A stretch of 8,036 bases of DNA from Thermodesulfobacteriota bacterium. Its GTDB lineage: Bacteria; Desulfobacterota; BSN033; UBA1163. Under the pieces are notes generated by a model. It saw only the letters and a program-made list of their open reading frames with translations. It was not told where the DNA came from and did no database searches. The translations under genes were made by a program, and so were the position numbers. Of the stretch, positions 1 through 6,103 are shown piece by piece; positions within the stretch are counted from its first letter, which is position 1, and every line of letters starts with the position of its first letter. The stretch covers positions 1 through 8,036 of the forward strand of contig JASEIE010000188.1 in NCBI GenBank assembly GCA_030024065.1, given 5' to 3'.

Positions 1-57
1 TTTTACATTTTTTTAAAAAATTTATCTCTTTTCATAGGGGGGCTGAACTGTTACACC

Positions 58-618
58 TTAGAATATCCCCAGAACCCTGTAGAGAGCAATGGTCACATCT
101 TCAAAAAGGGACCTTCCTTTAGGCAGTGGAATATAAACTAATTTGACAAATAGATATGTGATCACAATAGTACCCATTATGGCGATCAATGGAAGGTAGA
201 TCTTTTTCCTCCATCTCCCCAAATATGTAAAAGCCCATAAAAAGAGCAAGGAGCTCAATAAAAAGCCTAAATTATCAATAGCCAATACGAAACAGAATAC
301 CGAAAGCATGGCGAGAACAAGTATTTTCCAGTTTCTTCGGTCTTCCATTGTTTCCTTTGCTACTTTTTCAGTATCAGGCTCAGAAACTGAAGCAGGAAGG
401 CCTCTCCGCAGGTTGAGGATTATTCTTAATATAGAGCAGACGATCAAGGCTATTAAAATCGCTCGGGGCCAGAAAGCCGGCTCTATCTGACCTGGAAGTC
501 TGCCAGGTGCCTGGATAAAGCCGGCATTGATATATAGAAAGACAGAGATTAAGATGACCAAGATTGGCCAACTTCGTTTTATGCTCAACGATCGGTCATG
601 TTTGGAAATAGGGGTCAT
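58..618 (-). CDS. TctB-family small membrane subunit of a tripartite tricarboxylate transporter
   Basis: A 186-residue, very hydrophobic protein with about five predicted membrane segments, near residues 16-33, 47-68, 96-114, 117-134 and 141-166. The last one runs into a YIPLPKG motif typical of the end of TctB proteins. In the TTT family, TctB is the small integral-membrane subunit that works with the large permease TctA and a periplasmic binding protein (TctC) to import carboxylates or related anions using an ion gradient. Its ATG overlaps the stop of the TctC-type gene by four bases (ATGA at 615-618), so the two are almost certainly co-translated. It is somewhat longer than a minimal TctB because of a charged cytoplasmic linker around residues 70-95. 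The large TctA permease would be expected next, to the left of base 1. The substrate cannot be read from this subunit. Family confidence is high because of the adjacent TctC. Confidence 0.85.
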   Translation of the reverse strand: MTPISKHDRSLSIKRSWPILVILISVFLYINAGFIQAPGRLPGQIEPAFWPRAILIALIVCSILRIILNLRRGLPASVSEPDTEKVAKETMEDRRNWKILVLAMLSVFCFVLAIDNLGFLLSSLLFLWAFTYLGRWRKKIYLPLIAIMGTIVITYLFVKLVYIPLPKGRSLFEDVTIALYRVLGIF

Positions 619-1586
619 TTGATTTTGTATTCCTCCGCAAATTTACTAAGGATATTAAACTCCTCGTAAACTCGTTTACGGAACTCCTCCGGACCGAGAT
701 AGCTATCTGGTTCAGCCATTTCATCTTGCAAGTATTTTTTCCACTCGGGAGTCTCAATGATTTTTTTTAGACCGTCTTCAAGAGCCTTGACCACATCTGG
801 AGGCGCTCCTTTCTTAACGACCAAGCCTCGCCAGTTGGGGAAGCCTATTTCATATCCCAATTCATAAGAGGTAGGAATATCCGGATAAAAATTGGACCGT
901 TTTTTAGAAAACATCATAACTGTCCGGATTTGCTTCGCGTCTAGGAAAGACTTGACGTCCCCCGGCTCCTCATAGAGGACATCTACATGCCCTCCCAAGG
1001 GGGCCATATATCGTTCAGAGGGTTTTGCATAAGGAACACTGACCAACTTTAATCTCTTGGCAACAAGATAACGGACAGATACGTCATCCAGGTTCCCATG
1101 TCCATGGATCGCTACTTTAAGTGGTCTTTCCTGAGCGATTCGGATGAGATCTTTCGCGTCCTTAATAGGGCTATCATATTTGACAAAGAAGGCTGACTCT
1201 TGTTTGATCAAACGGGAGAGCCATTCAAAATCCTCGATCTTGAAGTCCCCAAGTCCTAAAATAGCCCAAGAGCAAATGACACGCCCCATATAAACTGACA
1301 TAGTGTATCCATCAGCCTTACCCGCCTTCACTTTTATGAGGGCCGCGTTCCCACCGGCTCCAGGCAAATTAGAGACAGGGAAGGGGACACCAAAGTGTTT
1401 TTCAAAGAGCGGAGAGATCATACGAGCCAATTGGTCAGCTCCTCCTCCAGGTCCGCTTGGTACGACCAAGTCGACCGGTCGAGTAGGGTATCTTTCTGCA
1501 GCTTGGATAAATTCCGCAACGGCAAACTGGCTCCCTATTGCAACAAGGACCAGCCACAAAACGATCATCCTTCTTTTCGAAAACAT
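615..1586 (-). CDS. TctC/Bug-family periplasmic substrate-binding protein of a TTT transporter
   Basis: A 323-residue extracytoplasmic solute receptor. The N-terminus has a basic stretch (KRR) and a hydrophobic core (residues 7-24), i.e. a Sec signal peptide with likely cleavage after AVA or QAA around residues 24-30. The mature part begins with the family hallmarks YPTRPVDLVVP, then GPGGGADQLAR and NLPGAGGNAA, the loops that hold the carboxylate of the ligand in Bug proteins, followed by DGYTM. Length matches the family. The start is supported by a strong AAAGGAGGT ribosome site five bases upstream of the ATG. It captures the substrate in the periplasm and delivers it to TctA/TctB; tctB overlaps its stop codon. 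It follows a sulfatase-like gene after 133 bases, which hints that the ligand may be linked to that enzyme's substrate or product. Bug ligands are very diverse, so no ligand is assigned. Confidence 0.92.
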   Translation of the reverse strand: MFSKRRMIVLWLVLVAIGSQFAVAEFIQAAERYPTRPVDLVVPSGPGGGADQLARMISPLFEKHFGVPFPVSNLPGAGGNAALIKVKAGKADGYTMSVYMGRVICSWAILGLGDFKIEDFEWLSRLIKQESAFFVKYDSPIKDAKDLIRIAQERPLKVAIHGHGNLDDVSVRYLVAKRLKLVSVPYAKPSERYMAPLGGHVDVLYEEPGDVKSFLDAKQIRTVMMFSKKRSNFYPDIPTSYELGYEIGFPNWRGLVVKKGAPPDVVKALEDGLKKIIETPEWKKYLQDEMAEPDSYLGPEEFRKRVYEEFNILSKFAEEYKIK

Positions 1587-1613
1587 AATATACCTCCTTT
1601 CACTTCTTTATCT

Positions 1614-1644
1614 ATTATATCTATCCCCGTGCACGCAAACCCAA
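1614..1644 (-). promoter_or_regulatory. Possible sigma-70 promoter for the TTT transporter genes
   Basis: On the minus strand the gap before the TctC-type gene contains a perfect TATAAT (1614-1619) and, 19 bases upstream, TTGGGT (1639-1644). Transcription would start near 1607, leaving a short leader of about 20 bases that carries the AAAGGAGGT ribosome site. The spacer is longer than the ideal 17 and the -35 is weak, so this is a candidate only. No convincing terminator is seen in the same gap after the upstream sulfatase-like gene, so read-through is also possible. Confidence 0.35.
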
Positions 1645-1719
1645 TGTATCTTTCTTTACAAGTCTTTTCTGAATCCCCCCTTTCTCATTGTAATTCATGA
1701 AGAAATTGACCCAGCTATC

Positions 1720-3177
1720 TTATTCGTTATCAGGAATATACCCTGTCATCCGTAAGCGCTCCATGATCTTATCCTTTGTTTCAGGGCTAAAAGCGGTAAC
1801 AAGATATTCATCCGGGATCCCGCCATACTCCTCAAAGGTGTCATAAAAGATCTTCTCAAATTCTTTGCATTTATCCGGAAATTGCTCGTGAATGTCTTTA
1901 TGCTCATTCCAGTCCATTTCGATGTCGTAAAGTTCCCTGTAACCCCCATCGGAAAAGATGAGCTTATACTTTCGATCCCAGATGGCCAGAAGTTTCCTCA
2001 AGTATTCGTCTCCAACTTGGGCAAGGTTCCACTTAACGAAGGTTGTAGGAGTCTCATACATTGAAATTCCATAATTTCGAGGGGGCTCTTCTTTCTCTCC
2101 CAGAAAGTAAGGCACGAGTGAGACACCAGGTGATCTCCTCAAAAAGTCCGGCTTCTTTATTCCGCAGAGGTCGAGGACTGTCTCCATGAAGTCGATGTTT
2201 TGAATAAATGGAGTGCTTATCCGCCTGTTTTTCGGAAGGCTTTTGGGAAAACGGACAATCCAAGCGATCCATAACAAACAGTTATAAATAGAGGACTGAT
2301 GATGAAAAGACGGAAATCTGTGATCGCCAAGTTGATCTCCATGGTCTGCAATAGGAATGATGATTGTATTTTCTAAAAGTTCATACTCCGCAAGTTTCTT
2401 AAGAAGCATTCCCACGGAATCGTCGATGAGGTTGACCTGAGCTTTGTATTGGGATTTCAATGCGTGGATCATTTGGGGTGTGACCTCTAACTCCCGATTC
2501 ATCTCTTTGAAATGGAGCATAAAGGGCCCGCCCATTTCCCACATCATATCAAGGGTTTTCAGATCCTCTTTTGAAAGAAATTTTGATTTATAAGGTTCTT
2601 CCACTCTGTATCTCGTATGACAGTCGTAGACATTCAAGTAAGCTGCAAAAGGGACCTTTTTACCTTTATGCCTATCCAGCCAGTCGGTGAAATAATTAAC
2701 AATAGCGGGTGCCTTGCTGGCAGCCTCATCGAAGGCATACTCCCTCCCTTTATTCTTCGTTACTTCTAAACCTCCAGATGTCACCCACCCGAGGATCTCC
2801 GTCTTATCACCCAAAAGTTTAAAAACGTTATCCACCTTGTCGTTGGAGAGGGAGGCGACCATGTGATAGCCCGCTGCTTCGAAGACGTCCCAGATTGTAT
2901 AAATACCGGGTCTTATCCTCATCGTATTCCAAGTGCATCGGTGCTGATTTGGATATAAACCAGTGAACATAGTTGCTTGGGATGGGCCTGTCCATGGAGC
3001 AACAGAGGTTGATCGTTCGATGAGGACACCTTCTTTTGCAATTCGATCAATATTCGGACTCAAGCCTTCACGATTTCCATAACACCCCAAATAATCGGCC
3101 CGAAAGGCATCCAGAAGAAGTATCAGGACATTGGGCATACTTTCCTTTGTAACACCATTTTTAAATTCGATTTCCAT
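1720..3177 (-). CDS. Sulfatase-superfamily hydrolase/transferase with Thr in the nucleophile position
   Basis: A 485-residue alkaline-phosphatase-superfamily (sulfatase-type) enzyme. The start of the domain is clear: LILLLDAFRADYLGCYG (residues 18-34) supplies the metal-binding Asp23 in the D-x-x-R-x-D form, and PNIDRIAKEG follows. The nucleophile loop reads PWTGPSQATMFTGLYP (61-76). Later metal ligands are in IADHGDQLGDH (276-286), with His187 and the HH at 292-293 as further active-site candidates. FGly sulfatases have Cys or Ser in C/S-x-P-x-R; here the position is Thr63 and Arg is replaced by Gln67. Thr cannot become formylglycine, so phosphoester or phosphonate hydrolysis, or group transfer with Thr as nucleophile, is more likely than classical sulfate-ester hydrolysis. 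There is no signal peptide or membrane segment, so it should be cytoplasmic. A GAGGAGAGGAG ribosome site lies directly before the ATG. It is 18 bases downstream of the P-loop kinase gene, so probably co-transcribed with it. The protein ends in an ERLRMTGY tail (473-480). Superfamily assignment is firm; substrate unknown. Confidence 0.88.
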   Translation of the reverse strand: MEIEFKNGVTKESMPNVLILLLDAFRADYLGCYGNREGLSPNIDRIAKEGVLIERSTSVAPWTGPSQATMFTGLYPNQHRCTWNTMRIRPGIYTIWDVFEAAGYHMVASLSNDKVDNVFKLLGDKTEILGWVTSGGLEVTKNKGREYAFDEAASKAPAIVNYFTDWLDRHKGKKVPFAAYLNVYDCHTRYRVEEPYKSKFLSKEDLKTLDMMWEMGGPFMLHFKEMNRELEVTPQMIHALKSQYKAQVNLIDDSVGMLLKKLAEYELLENTIIIPIADHGDQLGDHRFPSFHHQSSIYNCLLWIAWIVRFPKSLPKNRRISTPFIQNIDFMETVLDLCGIKKPDFLRRSPGVSLVPYFLGEKEEPPRNYGISMYETPTTFVKWNLAQVGDEYLRKLLAIWDRKYKLIFSDGGYRELYDIEMDWNEHKDIHEQFPDKCKEFEKIFYDTFEEYGGIPDEYLVTAFSPETKDKIMERLRMTGYIPDNE

Positions 3178-3195
3178 TCTCCTCTCCTCGTGTGG

Positions 3196-3801
3196 TTAGC
3201 GTTTTTCTATTTTCTTGATCTTCCAATCAGAAGCATTGTCGCTTTCCGTGTCAATGACCAAATGGATCATTGGAAGGGTTTTAAACTTCTTTTTTAAACC
3301 GATAATATCAACAGGTTGAAACAGGGCTTTATTATTTAAATAGGCCTCCAAGGTCAAGGCATTGGATTCATAATTTTTTTTTGTCCTCTTTAAAATTCGT
3401 TGAATCGATCTCTTTTCGGTACATACACATTCTACAATCACTAATGGTCGATGCGCCTTTTCAGACAGTTCGGCAGCTCGTGCTCTCAGCTCCTGGGTAA
3501 AGAAAGTCGCATCCAAAATCAAGCCGTTTCCTCCAGCCTTTAGCACATCTGTCGCCCGCCTAAACATCTCTTTATAAACCTTCCTTCTCCTTTCCAGGTC
3601 GGAGGCAACCTTTTCATCAAAGATATTTTCACCCTTGAGGACTTCAGGCCTAATTGCATCAGACCTCAAAATCTGAAACCCCTTTATCTTTGAGATCTCT
3701 TCCGTTACCAAGGTTTTAGAACTGCCTGAAAGGCCCACCGAAATTAACACACAATCGTTTGGGATTTCTCTCTCAATGATTCTTAGAAAATTTCTTTTCA
3801 A
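3196..3801 (-). CDS. Small P-loop kinase (AAA_33 type), possibly acting on APS
   Basis: A 201-residue P-loop NTPase resembling predicted kinases of the AAA_33/COG0645 group, which are distant relatives of APS kinase and zeta toxin. A Walker A-like loop GLSGSSKT is at residues 23-30, RSDAIRPEV at 46-54 matches the conserved [ST]-S-D-x-x-R element, and LDATF at 96-100 matches the family's DAT motif. Arg-rich helices at 130-142 could form a lid. The usual Gly just before the Walker A Lys is Ser here (the codon is TCT). The start is TTG: an in-frame TAG lies three codons upstream, and the next plausible start falls inside the P-loop region. A weak AGG ribosome site precedes it. It sits 35 bases after the start-proximal gene sat's stop and 18 bases before the sulfatase-like gene. 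Sat here lacks a fused APS-kinase domain, so a separate kinase making PAPS is an attractive guess, but the sequence is not a canonical CysC and another substrate is quite possible. Confidence 0.8.
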   Translation of the reverse strand: MKRNFLRIIEREIPNDCVLISVGLSGSSKTLVTEEISKIKGFQILRSDAIRPEVLKGENIFDEKVASDLERRRKVYKEMFRRATDVLKAGGNGLILDATFFTQELRARAAELSEKAHRPLVIVECVCTEKRSIQRILKRTKKNYESNALTLEAYLNNKALFQPVDIIGLKKKFKTLPMIHLVIDTESDNASDWKIKKIEKR

Positions 3802-3836
3802 TAGAACCTACCGTATTTATTGAATCGATCATACCG

Positions 3837-5051
3837 TTACGTCTTGCCCTCTGCGAATTTGTGGAGTTTGATCTCGACCTTTTCCTCAAGGCCTTTGTAA
3901 TATTCAATCAGGATATCCAGAACCTCGGGCCGGCTGAACTCCACTGGAGGTTTCTCTCCTTCTGAAAGCATCTTCCGGAGCTTTGTGCCGCTCAGAATCA
4001 ACTGGTCATCCTTTCCGTGGGGGCAAGTCTTTGGAGATGCCATCCCAACACACTTGTAACAGTAAAAGGTCCAGTCAATCTTCAGGGGTTTGATCATAAG
4101 GGCATCCGGCGGGATCTGATCAAAGATATCTTGGGCCTCGAACGGACCATAATATTCCCCCACTCCAGCGTGGTCCCGTCCCACAATGAGGTGAGTGGCA
4201 CCATAATTCTGACGGAATACCGCATGGAGTAAGGCTTCCCTGGGGCCCGCGTAACGCATCTCCAGAGGATATCCCTTCTGGATAACCCGTTCTTTTGGGA
4301 AATAATATTCCACAAGGGTATCTATGCACCTGACCCGCACATCAGCCGGAATGTCCCCTGCTTTCAACTTTCCAATGAGCTGGTGGACGAAAAGCCCGTC
4401 AGAGACCTCCAGCGCAATCTTAGCAAGGTACTCGTGAGACCGATGCATAGGGTTTCTTAGCTGCAAAGCGGCAATCGTCCGCCATCCCCTCTCTTCAAAG
4501 AGTTTTCGTGTCTCTTCGGGAGTGGCATAAATGCCTTTGAATTTTTCTGGATAGTCGCTCTCGCTGAATACCTTCACCGGTCCCGCGATATTCACCTCCG
4601 CCTGACCCATGACCTTGGCTACACCAGGGTGTTCGATATCATCCGTTTTGAAGACCTGTTTACACTCATGGATCTTATCGATCGTATATTTTCCCTGCAC
4701 CACCATGCTTCCCATGAGTTCGTTGCTTTCATCGTCGATGAGGGCCACCTCCTGCCCTTCCTTCAGGCCCTTAGCAACCTCCTTGGTCACCGACAGGGTG
4801 ATTGGAATGGGCCAGAAGATTCCATTGGCCATTTTCATCTCATCGCACACCCCTTTCCAGTCCGCCTTTCCCATAAAGCCCTCAAGGGGACTGAAGGCTC
4901 CAATCCCCATCATGATGAGGTCATCCCTTTCGCGACTCGTCATCCGAATCTGAGGAAGAGATTTGGCCTTCTCCATCGCCTCCTTTAGTTCTTCTCCCTT
5001 TAGCAGTAAAGGCTTTAGTTTTCCTCCATGGGGTGGAATCAAGTTTAACAT
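3837..5051 (-). CDS. sat: Sulfate adenylyltransferase (monofunctional ATP sulfurylase)
   Basis: ATP sulfurylase: sulfate + ATP gives APS + pyrophosphate, in the cytoplasm; in sulfate reducers it starts dissimilatory sulfate reduction, elsewhere it starts assimilation or runs in reverse. The family N-terminus LIPPHGGKL is at residues 4-12 of this 404-residue version. The nucleotide-binding [11 protein letters not shown] is at 197-207 (Q-x-R-N-P-x-H-x-x-H-E) and GRDHAGVG at 291-298. A cysteine set C331-x2-C334 with C343-P-H345 matches the zinc site of bacterial and archaeal Sat. There is no C-terminal APS-kinase-like domain. The start is uncertain: AGGAGG lies only one base before this ATG, so translation may instead begin at TTG 5042 (10-base spacing) or at TTG 5075 with AAGG eight bases upstream. 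All choices leave the catalytic core intact. It follows the CysD-like gene by 48-72 bases and precedes the P-loop kinase by 35. No aprAB, dsr or qmo genes are visible, so an assimilatory or specialised role cannot be separated from a dissimilatory one. Confidence 0.96.
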   Translation of the reverse strand: MLNLIPPHGGKLKPLLLKGEELKEAMEKAKSLPQIRMTSRERDDLIMMGIGAFSPLEGFMGKADWKGVCDEMKMANGIFWPIPITLSVTKEVAKGLKEGQEVALIDDESNELMGSMVVQGKYTIDKIHECKQVFKTDDIEHPGVAKVMGQAEVNIAGPVKVFSESDYPEKFKGIYATPEETRKLFEERGWRTIAALQLRNPMHRSHEYLAKIALEVSDGLFVHQLIGKLKAGDIPADVRVRCIDTLVEYYFPKERVIQKGYPLEMRYAGPREALLHAVFRQNYGATHLIVGRDHAGVGEYYGPFEAQDIFDQIPPDALMIKPLKIDWTFYCYKCVGMASPKTCPHGKDDQLILSGTKLRKMLSEGEKPPVEFSRPEVLDILIEYYKGLEEKVEIKLHKFAEGKT

Positions 5052-5052
5052 A

Positions 5053-5058
5053 CCTCCT
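5053..5058 (-). promoter_or_regulatory. AGGAGG ribosome site unusually close to the sat ATG
   Basis: A perfect AGGAGG occurs on the minus strand with only one base between it and the ATG at 5051, too close for normal initiation. The TTG at 5042 is 10 bases away and would give a protein starting right at IPPHGGKL, the conserved beginning of Sat. Alternatively, the site lies inside the coding region of a longer form started at TTG 5075. The site therefore bears on the choice of start but does not settle it. Confidence 0.5.
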
Positions 5059-5123
5059 ATCATTTCATTTTTCAAAAGAACAACCTTAGGATGTTTTCAC
5101 CTCGGCGTTACAGGGAGCCTTTG

Positions 5124-5969
5124 CTACATGTATCCCAATTTCCGTAACCTCTCCATGGCCTTCTCTTTGTCCTGTTGCCTCCCAGCTCGTTCCTCTGTAT
5201 TTTCTAAATCCTGTTCCCAGGCAGGCACCCCTTCAACCGATATCAGGCTAGTTGTCTTGGCACCTAAGGACCGATAGCCCTTCTCATAGAGGGAACAATG
5301 AGGAATATTAAAAGCAGCATAAGTATCCCATAGATCTTTCTCTATGAAATGGAGAATCGGCTTGATCCGTGTATGCTCGGGAATCAAATGCTCTGCTGAC
5401 TTATGTTCGAAATAAGTATCATCAAATCTGGCCGGATGTTCATCCCAACGCAGTCCTTGAAAAACGGCTTTGATCTTATTTCTTTCAAGCCACTGATTGA
5501 AAACCACTGTTTTCATCAAATGATTCCCGGTATAGGATTCCGCCTCAAACGGAAATTCGGGTTCCTTGAAATCGATCCGTTTAAGTTCTTCCTGATTGCG
5601 TTCATTTAAATCTTTAACCTTTACGATGGCGCCCAAAGTATGGTTGGCTGCTTTCAAGACATCTTCATTCCGACAGACTTCGAGAGGAACTTTCCATTCA
5701 TTTTTATATTTATCGACAAAGGCCTCGATCTCTTCAAACTCATCCCCTTCCCCGATGATCATCGTTTTCGGAACAGAGAGATTCTTCTCTTGACACACCT
5801 GTCGGATGCACCAGAGCGTCAGCCCGCTGTCTTTCCCCCCCGTCCAAGTGATCCCAATCTCTTCCTGTTTAAACTTCCCAAAGGCCTCCCGGACGACTTC
5901 TTTTGATAATTCAACCAGCTTGGCGCACTGCCTTTTCCTTTTTTCACTGATGATTTTATTAATCGGCAT
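5124..5969 (-). CDS. CysD/PAPS-reductase-family N-type ATP pyrophosphatase, no reductase cysteines
   Basis: A 281-residue adenine-nucleotide alpha-hydrolase-like protein. The PP-loop TGGKDSG is at residues 43-49 (S/T-G-G-K-D-S), with a conserved LRWDEHPAR at 173-181 comparable to the R-R-D-E element of CysD. The C-terminus, YRSLGAKTTS (232-241) through ERAGRQQDKEKAMERLRKLGY, follows the layout of the CysD end (R-T-L-G-C-x-P-L-T, then E-R-x-G-R and a final GYF). The catalytic E-C-G-x-H motif of PAPS/APS reductases is absent, as are the paired cysteines of the CysH-like C-terminal region, so sulfonucleotide reduction by the usual thiol mechanism is unlikely. CysD normally needs the GTPase CysN to make APS; no cysN is present, and a complete Sat follows 72 bases downstream. 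It may therefore adenylate a different substrate or bind APS/PAPS. The ATG at 5969 is chosen because AAAGGAG lies seven bases upstream; an upstream in-frame GTG at 6038 lacks this. Confidence 0.85.
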   Translation of the reverse strand: MPINKIISEKRKRQCAKLVELSKEVVREAFGKFKQEEIGITWTGGKDSGLTLWCIRQVCQEKNLSVPKTMIIGEGDEFEEIEAFVDKYKNEWKVPLEVCRNEDVLKAANHTLGAIVKVKDLNERNQEELKRIDFKEPEFPFEAESYTGNHLMKTVVFNQWLERNKIKAVFQGLRWDEHPARFDDTYFEHKSAEHLIPEHTRIKPILHFIEKDLWDTYAAFNIPHCSLYEKGYRSLGAKTTSLISVEGVPAWEQDLENTEERAGRQQDKEKAMERLRKLGYM

Positions 5970-6052
5970 CTTAGCTCTCCTTTCTACCAAATTCAATTGT
6001 TTTGCTGATTGCCCTCCGAAATTTCTTTCGTCACACACGTTGACATTTTAAA

Positions 6053-6090
6053 GGATCAGTAGGGAAAAAGGCCTTTCTCCCTACTGATCC
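6053..6090 (-). terminator. Long inverted repeat, probable terminator of the right-hand sulfatase-like gene
   Basis: Two 19-base arms (6053-6071 and 6072-6090) meet at a GGCC centre and pair with a single A-C mismatch; the outer 13 bases (GGATCAGTAGGGA) are perfectly matched. On the minus strand the stem begins 13 bases after the sulfatase-like stop codon and is followed by TTTAAAAT, a short and imperfect U-tract. It sits between that gene and the CysD-like gene, so it most likely ends the first transcript or reduces read-through into the sat cluster. The opposite strand has no T-run after the stem. Confidence 0.7.
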
Positions 6091-6103
6091 CAAAATAGAA
6101 GTT

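Noticed and set aside
1..57. Start of a TctA gene at the left edge
   Set aside because: The minus-strand ATG at 35 runs into a stop after ten codons; no TctA coding sequence can be seen, so the permease is only predicted to lie outside.
1303..1755. Plus-strand open frame across the TctC start and the following gap
   Set aside because: It is antisense to a well-supported gene, has low-complexity composition and no good ribosome site; treated as a shadow.
4609..4988. Plus-strand open frames inside the sat gene
   Set aside because: They are antisense to the conserved Sat coding sequence and carry no recognisable domain.
5970..6038. Extended N-terminus of the CysD-like protein from GTG 6038
   Set aside because: The ATG at 5969 has a strong AAAGGAG at normal spacing and the extra 23 residues show no family similarity.
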